DNA of 64,000 nucleotides from contig NC_071355.1 of the NCBI RefSeq assembly GCF_943734655.1, positions 192,397,939-192,461,938 of the forward strand, written 5' to 3'. Source of the DNA: Sabethes cyaneus. Its lineage: Eukaryota; Arthropoda; Insecta; Diptera; Culicidae. Of the stretch, positions 10,129 to 21,170 are shown one piece after another. The notes under the pieces were generated by a model. The model had not been told where the DNA came from. It worked only from the letters and a program-made list of their open reading frames with translations, and ran no database searches. Position 1 is the first letter of the stretch. Each line of letters begins with the position of its first letter. The position numbers and the translations under genes are program-made.

Positions 10129-12103
10129 ATGCGAAATAATCCTTCCATAAGCTCAGGTTCAGTACGCTTTCATGCCACTACTACTCATGCCATAAAGCTT
10201 TACACTTTGACGATGCCAACGAAAAAAAAAATCACGAAATCACGAAAGAAGGCGAAGAAAGTATCCTACCGACCGACCCCGACCTGCTCGTCAAGGTGTG
10301 TACACCGGACGAGAGGATATTTTCCCTCCCCAGGCGGAAGGAAAACCGTTGCCGGAATCGAAGGACTGTGTTCCGTACCGTTCCGTTCCATTCGTTTCGT
10401 TCCCTCGTCCCAGTTGTCTTCTTCGTGTGTCGATAATGGCTGCGAAGTCGCGTCGCTTCAATTAAGCTTAATCGGATCACCGCAACCATTCGAGAAGAGT
10501 TTCCCAGAGTTCGTTCGTTCGTTCGTTCAGTCGCTCTTTCTACAACACCAGCTGACGTGCACATTAAGTTGCTAAGACTATTTGGAGATCAAGCTCGCTT
10601 TTTTTGTTCGATTCGATTTGAACTTGGTGCCAGCCAGAGCGCCACAGATACAGGCACAGGCAGTGGTGTAAAGTGTCTGACCAGGATATGTCGAAGGAGG
10701 AGGAGGGTCGGTTGTTGTTTTACTGCCTTTGATGGCAGTCTATTCATTTGGGCTTTCGGAAAGCCGATTAGTGTTCGATTTTTGATTCGGTAATGAATAG
10801 ATGAAAAGAGTCGTTTGTGTCGTGTTGATTGTTACTGGGAGACTAATGAGCTTCCTTTGGAGCATTTAAATCGTAATTAGTGTGCAGATGTGTCAACGGC
10901 GGGAAAAGTAAACTTACTTCCGATTGACAAGTTAATCTAGTTTCAACCAAAGAAAAATCGTTTCCGATTCCTTAACTCAACTCAACGAGCATCAATATTG
11001 CATTTGCCACAATCGTTCGAAAAGCGATTAATTTTTTTCCGGCGAATTCTCCTTCCACCGTTGCGGATCGTTCTAGTACGAAGATAAAAATCCAATTTGT
11101 AACAAAAACGTCCTGAACGGTATAAAGTGATGTACACAGCCACGCAGAGAGAAAGCAAGAAGGGCAGAGTCAGCCTTTCTTTTTGGAAACGTCCTCGTCC
11201 CGCAGTCATAACCGATAGAGCACGCTCTAGGAAATTGCCCCGTCAACGGTTCTGCGGCCAGCAGAAAATTGCGAAATCGACAGTGGCAATATTTTATAAT
11301 ATTTTTGTTTTTTACTCTTACCAGAAGCACCGCTACCAGATGATAAAGGCTGCTGCTGCTGCCGTCCTCGTCTATTTGTGGCGAGGTGCAGCCGTGTCTA
11401 AAAAGTCAGTCCTTGGAAAAATGGCTTTATTGCATAAATAAATAAAGTTGCCTTGATGGTGCCGCTGGAAATGTATTTTTGAGTCGATATTTTTTTGTTT
11501 GGTTTCTGATGATTGTTTGCTTTCTTGCATAGCAACAAATCCTATCTTCCGGTGGGAAACAAACGAGAGAGAGAGAGAAAAAAAGCAGCCGGCGTTCGTT
11601 ATTCAAACCAGTTCTAGTATGTCACTGTGAGCACTTTTTCGACATTTTTTTACCGGCGGGTGGTTTAGTTACGTCCTCCGACTTCCAGCGCGCCAGGAGC
11701 TTCGATTCTAACAGCCCAACCTCGACGTTACAGAGGGAGAGAATTGGCAACCGACATTCCTACCAGCAGCACAGGCCGTCGTAAATTATACCCAAATTCA
11801 CTCACATATGTCGTTGGGATTTATAGTTTTTAAAGTAAGAGGGAGTGGGAGTTTCGTGCTTGGGTACAATTCGTACTGCCCACTAGTGGTGGTTTCAAGC
11901 AAAAATACCCCTAGTTGTTCAATCCTGGGGACTGCCAGTAGTTCGTTTCGCTTTGGTTTCCTAGTCAACATTCCCGAATGGAGTTTTCAACAGAATGTCT
12001 TTGATTTGTTTTATGCTCTAGAAGCAGACCAAGCTTTCGTTCTGCCTTATTTTAGTTCATTCTCCGAACATGAAAGAGTAAGACTATTTGATTCACTAAT
12101 CTT
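10129..12103. other. GC-richer unique DNA; possible exon or promoter material
   Basis: Compositionally distinct from surrounding repeats. From about 10203 to 10435 the third plus frame is open, with G/C-ending codons (ctg ctc gtc aag gtg) encoding a stretch around DPDLLVKVCTPDERIF. It has no start codon, no clear splice acceptor and no domain I know. A (TTCG)n block at 10508-10528 leads into 'cagtcgc', similar to an arthropod initiator, so a promoter is conceivable. The 149-codon frame at 11808-12257 ends inside a TCTG microsatellite and is spurious. No function is assigned. Confidence 0.3.
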
Positions 12104-12124
12104 CTATACCTATAAAGAAGGATT

Positions 12125-12197
<73 letters not shown>
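12125..12197 (+). repeat. (TCTG)n microsatellite, about 18 units
   Basis: An uninterrupted tetranucleotide run occupies the position where the other copies of this element have three or four units (about 125-136, 44708-44723 and 58222-58235). It is a copy-specific expansion of the element's own (GACA)n block. Confidence 0.95.
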
Positions 12198-12254
12198 TTT
12201 GTGTTCCTTATAGAATCAAAAACTACTGAACCAATCGGCGTGAAAATTTGCATG

Positions 12255-14420
12255 TAGAGGTTTTTAGGGCCAGGAAAGGTTTTAGTGATGGTTAGAGACC
12301 CCTCCCCCCACTAAGAGGGGGGGCTCCCATACAAATGAAACACAAATTTCTGCATAATTCGAGAACTAATTAAGCAAATAGAACCAAATTTGGCATGTGG
12401 GTGTTTTCGGTGACAAGAATTTATTCTAGGGTAATTTGAGACCCCTCCCCTCTTTATAAGGGGAATTATAACTCCTCTCTCCTTTAAGAGGGGGGGTTTC
12501 CATACCAATTTCCTCATAACTCGAGAACTAATCAAGCAAATGGAACCAAATTTGGCATGTGAAGGTTTTCGAGGGCAAGAAAATTTTCTATGTTGAATTA
12601 GGACCCCTCCTCACTTTAAGAGGGGGGGCTCCTGTACAAATGAAATACCAATTTCCTCATAACTCGAGAACTAATCAAGCAAATGGAACCAAATTTGGCA
12701 TGTGTGTGTTTTTGAAGACAAAATTTTTTTCTATGATGAATTGGGACCCCTCCCCACTTTAAGAGGGGGGGGGGCTCCTATACAAACGAAATACAAATTT
12801 CCTTATAACTCGAGAGCTAATCCAGCAAATGGAACCAAATTTGGCATGTAGGTGTTTTTGGAGGCAAGAATGTTTTCTATGATGAATAAGAACCTCTCCC
12901 CACTTTAGGAGGGGGGGCTCCTATACAAATGAAATACAAATTTCCTCATAACGCGAGAACTAATCAAGCAAATAGAACCAAATTTGGCATGTGGGTGTTT
13001 TCGGTGACAAGAATTTATTCTATGGTAAATTGAGACCCCTCCCTCTTTATAAGAGGAATTGTAACTCCTCTCTCCTTTAAGAGGGGGGGGCTGCCATACA
13101 AATTTCCTCATAACTCGAGAACTAATCAAGCAAATGGAACCAACTTTGGCATGTGAAGGTTTTCGAGGGCAAGAAAATTTTCTACGGTGAATTAGGACCC
13201 CTCCCCACTCTAAGAGGGGGGGCTCCTGTACAAATGAAATACAAATTTCCTCCTAACTCGAGAACTAATCAAGCAAATAGAACAACATTTGGCATGTGGG
13301 TGTTTTTTTTGGTGACAAGAATTTATTCTATGGTGAATTGAGACCCCTCCCCTCTTTATAAGAGGAATTATAACTCCTCTCCCCTTTAAGAGGGGGGACT
13401 TCCATACAAATTTCCTCATAACTCGAGAACTAATCAAGCAAATGCAACCAAATTTGGCATGTGAAGGTTTTCGAGAGCAAGAAAATTTTTTATGGTGAAT
13501 TAGGACCCCTCCCCACTTTAAGAGGAGGGGCTCCTGTACAAATGAAATACCAATTTCCTCATAACTCGAGAACTAATCAAGCGAATTGAACCAAATTTGG
13601 CATGTGTGTGTTTTTGGAGACAATTTTTTTTTCAATGATGAATTGGGACCCCTCCCCACTTTAGGAGGGGGGGTCCTGTACAAACGAGATACAAATTTCC
13701 TCATAACTCGAGAACTAATCCAGCAAATGGAACCAAATTTGGCATGTAGGTGTTTTTGGAGGCAAGAATTTTTTCTGTGATGAATTAGGACCTCTTCCCA
13801 CATTAGGAGGGGGGGCTCCAATACAAATGAAATACAAATTTCCCCATAACTCGAGAACTAATCAAGCAAATGGAACCAACTTTGGCATGTGAAGGTTTTC
13901 GAGGGCAAGAAAATTTTCTACGGTGAATTAGGACCCCTCCCCACTCTAAGAGGGAGGGCTCCTGTACAAATGAAATACAAATTTCCTCCTAACTCGAGAA
14001 CTAATCAAGCAAATAGAACAACATTTGGCATGTGGGTGTTTTTGGAGGCAACCATTTTTCCCATGATGAATTAGGACTTCTTACCTTTTTAGGAGGGGGG
14101 GGGGCTCCCATTCAAACGAAATACAAATTTGCTCATAACTTTAGAACTAATCAAGTAAATGGAACCAAATTTGGCATGTGAGAGTTTTAGATGGCAGAAT
14201 TTTTTTTCTGTGGTGTATTACGACCCCTTTCCCTTTTAAGAGGGTGGGCTTCCATACAAATGAAATACAAATTTCCTTATAATTTGAGTACTAATCAAGC
14301 AAATAGAACCAAATTTAGCATGTAGGAGATTTTTGAGTCTTGAATTTATTTTATGATAGTTAGAGACCTCTCACCCCTGTGGTAGGGGGATATGGACTCT
14401 CATACAAATAAAACAGAAAT
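12255..14420 (-). repeat. Central tandem repeat array of element B (about 14 units)
   Basis: Each unit of roughly 140-150 bp contains 'aaatttggcatgt', a 'gaattaggacccctcccc' segment, an 'agaggggggg' run and 'aactcgagaactaatca'. Units are imperfect, and length variation sits mainly in the G-rich run. Small open frames of 60-80 codons that repeat through the array are by-products of the periodicity. Confidence 0.9.
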
Positions 14421-14690
14421 TTTGGCGAAACTCAAAAACTAATCCAACTCGAGAAATTCGAGACTCTTCCATAAAACATTAATCAATAACAAGACCACAA
14501 AAACTATCTATAGTAACACTAGATCATTCAGGACGAGCCGGTCGCGAGTGTTGCCGGTGACCCGCCGTCGGAAGCGCCGCCCACTGGGGGACTTGCAAAA
14601 CTCGAGAAGTGATAAAGATCATCTGAGATTCATGATTTATGTACAACACAGGTTAATTTGTGGCAATACGAAGTTTGTCGGGTCAGCTAG

Positions 14691-16860
14691 TTATTTATAA
14701 AGTTCGTCTTTTTGTACGAAGCTTGCTGCTGCTGTTCAGCGTAAGTTCACTTCATATCGAAACCGAATATGGCACGGTCCTTGAAACTATTAACTGTACG
14801 TGTGGGTGGGTGCTACAGCAGATGGAATCATCCTAGCCCTAAGCCAAACAGTCACATACTGTGCTTTTCTGCCACCATGCCATTTCGAGCGAATTCCATC
14901 GTACTCTTCAAACTGCACTCTACCCGGTAGCCGGAGTACGCCACTGCAAATGAAGACACAAAAAAGGAATATCCTGAAGGCAAGCTAAGGCGGCAGGCGT
15001 GGAATGCCCCAGACCGGATGTGATGCAATGCCACCCAGGACGTCATCGGAGTTGCTGCTGGCAGCCATTGCACTCGTGAAAAAACTCAAACACGACACGA
15101 AATGGATTCGAAACGGAACTCCGGGAAGGAACAGTTTGCCATTTCGTGTCGAATTTATAATATCTGCAGTGTCTTGAACGTCGAGAGGAAAAACTTGCTC
15201 ATATTGTAGCTTTCAACTTCGGGCGCAGCAGCAGCAACAGTAGAGTGGAGGCAACTTCAGGATACGGGTCGTTTGCAAGAAAATAAGGACCGAACCGAAC
15301 GGACAAAAGTACTGAAAACTGTTTGCTCGGGTACGAGTAGAAAAAAATCACGACGAGACTGAACTGATGGTTGGCTGTTGGCGGGGCCACGAAAAAGCTG
15401 GTTGTATTAACAAGCTTTTTCTTTGTGCTGACCCTTATCCCTCATGTACGGGTGTAGTTGTGGCCACATTATGTGTATGTGTGTACATGTACGATAGTTG
15501 GGGGTGGATTGTGTGGTTTGTATGAATGAGAGGAGACTCATCGCTCGGAATGATCCGCTTCTGTTTTGGCTCGTTGTAAAATGCTTATTTATTGTACTGC
15601 AACTGCCGGGGTTGGAGGTACGTGATTACGAAATGTAAAGAATGCCTATTGCCCACCTTTTTGGAAGGTTTCAACGGTTTTTTTTGTTGTCCTTTCGGAA
15701 CGAGAAACTGTTGCGGAATATTCTCCGCGCGGAATGACCAGCAGTTTGGTTCGAGGTTACTGCTGCTTTGGTGTACATGATTTGCATTTATTTATCAATT
15801 ACATAATCCATTCCCTTTAAGAGTCATTTACTATCTAGTAAATTGAGGCATAAACTGTGATGTCATAGTCTTCAAGGACCAAAGCGTTTTTAAAGATACG
15901 GGCATGTTTCAAATTTATGATTTTCTTGGACATTATTTATTTCATAAATTATAACTCTAGAACCAAGCATCGTACAACAAAATTCTAAACGGCAGCGCAA
16001 ATCTTCAAGGAAAATCACGTTCTCTTGGCAGAATTTCACAAATGTTTTGTTTGCCAAATCATAATCGACAGGCGAAAAACATGGCTTAACCACTTCACCG
16101 ACTAGTTCCCATAAGCCGCCGAAGTGGACTGCTTTGAGAGGTGTTTAATGCCAAGTACTACCCTCTTCAGAGCAAAAAGAAGCCAGAAATCCGCACGATT
16201 TTGGAGAAAAAATCATGATTTATCCTGATTTTTATGCTTTTCATGCATCATACATTTATAGCAACTGAACTGTCATTTTTCGCTCTCTAGTAGTTTAAGC
16301 TCTCAAGCTCCTCGAGTTCCTCTTTTTTATAGCAGTCTATTGATACCGTTAATAACTAAAACAAATGACGTGGAACTGGAAGGTATGAAGTCACAAACGA
16401 CAAGAACGTTTTGAAGACGTCTATTCTAATGGGATTTCATGTGGGGGTGACTGTTGCAGATAGTCAAAGCATCAGAAGCAACATGTGAGAATTTAAAATA
16501 TAAATGTTTCTTTTTTCATAAGAAGTTTTTGGAAAAACAACTCTGATTTATCCTGACTTTTATTCCTTGTGTACGCTGAATTCCAAAAAATATTTGTTAA
16601 CTCTAGCTAAAAGTTCAAACAAGCCGAGTTGTATCACGACGATGTTGAAGAAGTTCAAATGCGTGATAATAGGGGATGTAACCTCCGTTAAGATAGATTT
16701 CAGGCAGCTTCCTGAGTAAGAGTTTTATATGGCAGCCGAAAGGGGAGAAGTGGCAGACGTTTTCAGGCATATGAAACTGTTGAAGTTCACTGAAAATATC
16801 TAGCTTGGCAGACTAATCTCAAGTTTTTAGTCTTGACCTTGAAATGCGGTCATACATATA
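14691..16860. other. Unique-looking DNA with one dispersed motif
   Basis: No gene recognised. The block at 16108-16185 ('ttcccataagccgccgaagt' through 'cctcttcagagcaaaa') is repeated with few changes at 21747-21810, so it belongs to a dispersed repeat R2. The interval 14740-15780 is GC-richer and could be exonic or regulatory, but no frame there exceeds about 75 codons or shows a domain. Confidence 0.4.
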
Positions 16861-17410
16861 TATTAATATTTTTTTGAAACGATGGTTCTACAATTGATGA
16901 AGGGACGGTAGGGGAAAGAAATGAAAATTTTTTTGGTGAAGGAGGGGAAGAGCGGAAAGGAAGGGGGGGGTATTGGTAGCTATGCTTGACAAGTAGTCAT
17001 TTTGACTCCTACCTTTTGTCCAATGCTGGAAGGTGCATGAGTCGAACCAAGCTGTAATCTGAGATTACAACCGGATTCGAACCCACAACACCCGCCAGGG
17101 CATGTGGTTCGCTGGACTCCAGCGCCTCTATGGTTCAAAGGTACAAGTACCAGCGAACCACATGCCCTGGCGGGTGTTGTGGGTTCGAATCCGGTTGTAA
17201 TCTCAGATTACAGCTTGGTTCGACTCATGCACCTTCCAGCATTGGACAAAAGGTAGGAGTCAAAATGACTACTTGTCAAGCATAGCTACCAATACCCCCC
17301 CCCCCCTTCCTTTCCGCTCTTCCCCTCCTTCACCAAAAAAATTTTCATTTCTTTCCCCTACCGTCCCTTCATCAATTGTAGAACCATCGTTTCAAAAAAA
17401 AATATTAATA
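16861..17410. repeat. 550-bp palindrome with tRNA-type promoter boxes
   Basis: The left arm (16861-17115) and right arm (17150-17410) are near-perfect inverted copies separated by 34 bp. The arms run from 'tattaatattttttt' through a poly-G/poly-C tract to 'cccgccagggcatgtgg'. On the plus strand the right arm holds a perfect B box ('ggttcgaatcc', about 17187). The spacer holds an A-box match ('tggttcaaagg', 17131-17141) about 45 nt upstream, as in tRNA-derived SINEs. The left arm has the inverted B box. A direct repeat 'tagcttggcag' lies at 16801-16811 and 17409-17419. It is most simply a head-to-head SINE dimer or foldback element. A transcript across it would form a hairpin of about 255 bp. 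Confidence 0.85.
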
Positions 17411-17419
17411 GCTTGGCAG

Positions 17420-19440
17420 GTTATCCGTATCTGTGATTTGAAAAATGACATTTGCCAAAATGATACCTCTATCTGGATTAACATTTGCTCTTCATATATC
17501 ATCATGACGATCAAGTAAGAGGAACAACGCATCAAAACGGCTCGCGGAAATCCGAGCTACTCACACGTCGAGTTAGAAAAATCGTTAAAGGGGCTAAATT
17601 AACTGTCACTGACGTAATAGAGGAAGAGCTGGAACAACTATTTCGGGCTAATGACACGCGCAAGTTCTACGAGAACGTGAATCAAACTCGTAGGGGCTAC
17701 TCACCTGACATGTGTATAGACGAGAGAGGAGATCTAATCACAAACGACCGCGAGAGGGTCGACAGGTGGAAGCAGCTTTTCGATGAGCACCTCTGCGGCG
17801 ATTTAGCAACAAGAGACATAATGGAAGTTAACCTCGGAGTGCTTAGAAACGACAACAGCATGCCGGCTCCCAAGCCCGAAGAGATCCGACGAGAAATTCG
17901 TCAGCTAAAGAATGATGGAGCCGCTGGAAAGAACCGATTCCCGAAAAAACACTAAAAAATGGCCAAGAACCGCTAGCGACGGCACTTCATTGGATAATTT
18001 TTAGGATTTGGGAGGAGGATAAACTACCGGAAGATTGGATGGAAGGTGTAGTATGTCCCATCTACAAAATGGGCGAACGGCTAGATAGCTGTAATTACCG
18101 CGGCATCACGTTGATACAAGGTGCTCTCGCAGATTTTGTTGCGTCGTCTATCCCCAATAGCAAGAGAATTCGTAGGGCAGTATCAGGCGGACTTCATGGG
18201 TGCGCGTGCTACTACGGATCAAATTTTTACTCTCCGACAAATCCTCGACGTGCCCACCCATCATATTTTCATGGATTTCAGAGCAGCATACGATACAGTT
18301 GAACGCAAACAACTATGGCAGATAATGCACGAGTACGGTTTTCCGGATAAACTGGCGCGGCTGATCAAAGCTACTCTGGAGCGAGTGATGTGCTACGTGC
18401 GCGTTTCGGGGACACTCTCGAGTCCTTTCAAATCGCACAGGGGGTGGCGGCAAGGGGACGGATTGTCCTGTATGTTATTCAATATCGCTATTGAAAGTGA
18501 AATCCGGCGAGAGGGCATCGGAACGAGAGGAACGATCTTCAGCAAAAGTAGCCAACTCCTAGCCTTCGCAGACAACTTCGACATCATTATTAGAAACCTT
18601 GGAACGATGGAGGTAACCTACGCCAGACTAAAAACGGAAGCTAGGAGGATAGGGTTACAAATCAATGCGCCGAAAACCAAATAAATAGTAGGAAGAGGTT
18701 CCAGAGAAAGCAACGTTTGCCTCCGACGAACAGTGACTATTGACGGTGATGAACTGGAAGTGGTTGATGAGTTCGTATATTTGGGATCTCTGGTCACCGC
18801 CGACAATAAAACAAGTAAGGAGATCCAACGACGCATTCAAGCTGGAAATCGAGCCTAGTTTTCCCTCCGCAAGACGCTTCGATCAAGGAGCATACGGCGT
18901 CGTACAAAGCTGACTATATACAAAACGCTAATCAGACCAGTAGTCCTCTACGGACTTGAGATAGTAACTTTGCTTACGGAAGACATACGTGCACTTGCCG
19001 TATTTGAACGAAAGGTGTTGCGGACTATTTTTGGCGGAGTACAATAGGAAAACCGAGAGTGGCGGAGGAGTATAAATCACAAGCTATAGGCACTGCATAG
19101 AGAGATACCCATCGTATACCTGGCGAAGGTTGGAAAACCATGACAGGCCGGCCACGTCGCAAGGATGCCGAACGGCTGTGCAGTGAAATCCGTGATCTCT
19201 TCAAGAACCCCACCAACACCAGGAATAGAGGGGCCCAACGTGCTAAATGGCTCGATCAGGTTGAAGCCAACTCTCGTGTATCGAGACGCGCAACGAATTG
19301 GCGACGAGTAGCCCGAACCGAATTCAATGGAGCCAGGACCGAATTCAATGGAGAGGAATTCTTGATACGGTAAGAGCCATCCCGGCCACTTCGGCTCTCG
19401 GCTGAATAATGTCATGACGTAATAAAAGCGTTCAGGGAAA
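17420..19440 (+). pseudogene. Non-LTR retrotransposon (LINE) ORF2 fossil
   Basis: A decayed pol-like frame in several pieces. 17485-17955 encodes the pre-RT region, ending KNDGAAGKN. 18040-18120 includes GVVCPIYKMGERLDSCNYRG. 18121-18684 carries the RT palm with IFMDFRAAYDTVERK, WRQGDGLSCMLFNIA and LAFADNFDI. After a stop, FVYLGSLVTADNKTSKEI and RPVVLYGLEIVTL give the C-terminal tail to about 19375. At least one frameshift and several stops are present. The YADD-type box reads FADN, losing the second catalytic Asp, so it is inactive. The fold is that of a mosquito LINE of RTE/CR1-like type, but the clade is unresolved. There is no endonuclease. An 18-bp tandem duplication ('accgaattcaatggag') sits near 19317-19352. 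Confidence 0.85.
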
Positions 19441-19730
19441 GTTTTTCGACAGTCAGAAAGCCTGGATCCGGTGGATATCAGAAACCGAAAACTGCAGCGA
19501 CGACAAAAAAAGTTGCTAGCGCTTTCAATTTTAATTTCTATAAACGGAATGTGTAGCACTTGGGCTCTGCTTTACTTTTCCAAACTTTCTCTCCAAATGT
19601 CTATCACCAAAACAGAAAATAATTGAACAAGTTTCCGAGAAAAAGGTACATAAAATTTATGTTTTATTGCGTTGATTTTTTCCCACAGTGCACTGGAATA
19701 CTCAGATGCATGATTCTTTTTCATAGACCT

Positions 19731-19838
19731 CTCAAGCAACAATGTGGGTTTTATTGTGCTTTTATGGCAGTTTTCATGACCAATTTTGGTCTTAAATGGC
19801 ATCATAAGAGTGTAATAAAACCAAAATTGTTACTTGGG
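19731..19838. mobile_element. Palindromic MITE M1 (108 bp)
   Basis: Starts 'ctcaagcaacaatgtggg' and ends 'aaaattgttacttggg', with the diagnostic 'gaccaattttggtc' centre in the opposite orientation to the other copies. It is flanked by CT on both sides (19729-19730 and 19839-19840). Confidence 0.9.
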
Positions 19839-20029
19839 CTCAGGTGGCTGGATCGTTACAAATTTAGCATCAAAATAAGCCAAAGAGTTGAAAACATAAA
19901 AACTAAAAATGGCATAAAAACTACTGATATTTTCAATATTTTTCGTCGACTACTTCCACTTGAGGAGGCCATACAGTTATGACAGGTATACAGTCAGTAA
20001 TGAGCGCTATTGTGACAGGTTAACCAATT

Positions 20030-20150
20030 TTTTTTCCAAAAGTAGGTGAAATTGATGCACTGACCTTTGTTTTCAACGAGATGGTGCGACATATTACACT
20101 GCAGGATTGTGTGGAATTGTGTGACAAGTTAAATGGCATAGAATTTCTCA
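20030..20150 (+). pseudogene. Mariner-superfamily transposase fossil
   Basis: Around 20063-20105 one frame reads FQRDGATYYTAG, the counterpart of 'FQQDGATxHTA' surrounding the second catalytic Asp of Tc1/mariner (IS630-type) transposases. Stops and frame changes follow at once, and the flanking catalytic blocks are not detectable. Very short; superfamily assignment rests on this single motif. Confidence 0.55.
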
Positions 20151-20640
20151 CCAAGTAAAGGCGAACAAATTTTCTGAGTTTTGTTTTAACTACCAAACAT
20201 GTCGTCCGTACATGGTAAACCCTATACCTTGCCAGCATTCGTCCAACTATAATAAATTAACAAATTTTTCTACAGTACCAGGAAATCTGAAGATGGACCA
20301 ATGATCTGAAATTGTTTAGCCATTAGAAAAAAATGCATACATTAACAGATTGACCTTCATTTCCTTCAAATTCGACGGCCTCGGCCACCTTCTGAACTTA
20401 ACCCTTCGAAATCTTCGGTGGCAATCCTCAACTAGCCTCCAACGCCGTCGAGGATGCCATCTAATTTTATTATCAGAATGTAAGTGGATCTAATTTTACG
20501 ACATATTTTTCAAACGACATGTCAACATGACAGACCAACATTGATTGTAAATAGCGTAATGAGAGTACAACGAAACTCGGAATAGTATTTTGGTAGCAAG
20601 TTAGCTACAAAAGAAAGATTCCACAACCCGCTTATTAATA
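20151..20640. other. No recognisable feature
   Basis: AT-rich sequence that may include further eroded transposon DNA on both sides of the mariner motif. Nothing specific can be supported. 'agtacaacgaaactcgg' near 20554 faintly resembles one half of MITE M1. Confidence 0.3.
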
Positions 20641-20644
20641 CTAC

Positions 20645-20755
20645 CGGCGATCCACAGAACTTGTCAGGGAGGATCAATTATAGCCGGATTCGGTTATAAT
20701 TGGCTCCAAGTATATCTTGGTTTGATCCGCGGATCCCCCAGCTTAGAAAAAGAAA
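20645..20755 (-). mobile_element. SINE-like repeat S3, copy 1
   Basis: The minus strand reads 'agctgggggatccgcggatc', then a 'ggttataattg'-like part, matching in order the block at 58395-58505. Both resemble the arm of the 16861-17410 palindrome ('tcgaaccaagctgtaatc', 'acaaccggattcgaaccc'). Family and ends are uncertain. Confidence 0.5.
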
Positions 20756-21065
20756 CGTTGTGTACTTCTTAAGTGTTACAACTTCTTAAGCATCACCTAA
20801 TTTTTCGCTCTTTCTCCTTCACGCCTCGTTTCCGTACTGTTTGGAACTCTATCAATATCTTTGTTCCGTTACTTTCTTCAACCGTGCTCTACGTTAATTG
20901 TAAAAAACTTCCGTTATAAAAATTTAGGAAAAATACAAGTCAAAGTTATCATAATATGTAAATATTCTACATATAAGAGGCTTGTCTGTAGTCAAAACCA
21001 GGCCCCTGATAGGGCGCCATATTTTCGTGGCAAAAATCGCCCATATTAAGCAAAGACTCAAGCCA
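20756..21065. other. No recognisable feature
   Basis: AT-rich unique sequence with one short frame (20861-21049) of no known type. Confidence 0.3.
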
Positions 21066-21170
21066 ATTATGAGTTACATAGCGTTAGCGTTACATAGCGT
21101 ACCACCGATTCGCTCTCAATTTGATGCCAGGCGTCGCAAGCGGGTTACAGCTAGTATATATCATAAGCAT
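21066..21170 (+). repeat. Dispersed repeat R3, copy 1
   Basis: 'gagttacatagcgttag' at the start and 'gggttacagctagtatatat' at the end recur, with a longer middle, at 45790-46055, where the end reads 'gggctacagctagtaatata'. The shared order of both ends marks a dispersed repeat of unknown class. Confidence 0.6.

Larger units (their letters stand above)
12104..14690 (-). mobile_element. DINE/mini-me-like element B, full length, reverse
   Basis: On the minus strand the element starts 'ctagctgacccgacaaactt' (at 14690) and ends with (GACA)n followed by 'aaatcc' and an A/T-rich terminus near 12104. Between them is an array of about 14 units of 140-150 bp. The subterminal (GACA)n/TA-rich end and long central tandem repeats match published descriptions of Helentron-associated DINE elements; it encodes no protein. 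Unlike elements C and D it lacks about 690 bp between the 5' 'gagttttgcaag' and 'agtgggcggcgcttccgac', so it represents a shorter subfamily or a deletion. Confidence 0.75.

Noticed and set aside
11808..12257. 149-codon open frame with a Cys-Leu-Ser-Val repeat
   Set aside because: The repeat is the translated TCTG microsatellite and the frame crosses the boundary of element B.
12311..14074. Series of similar 60-80 codon open frames (repeating 'ISSRVMRKFV'-type peptides), also at 43232-44592
   Set aside because: They arise from the period of the DINE central repeats, appear on whichever strand the array lies, and have no conserved start. They are by-products of tandem repetition.
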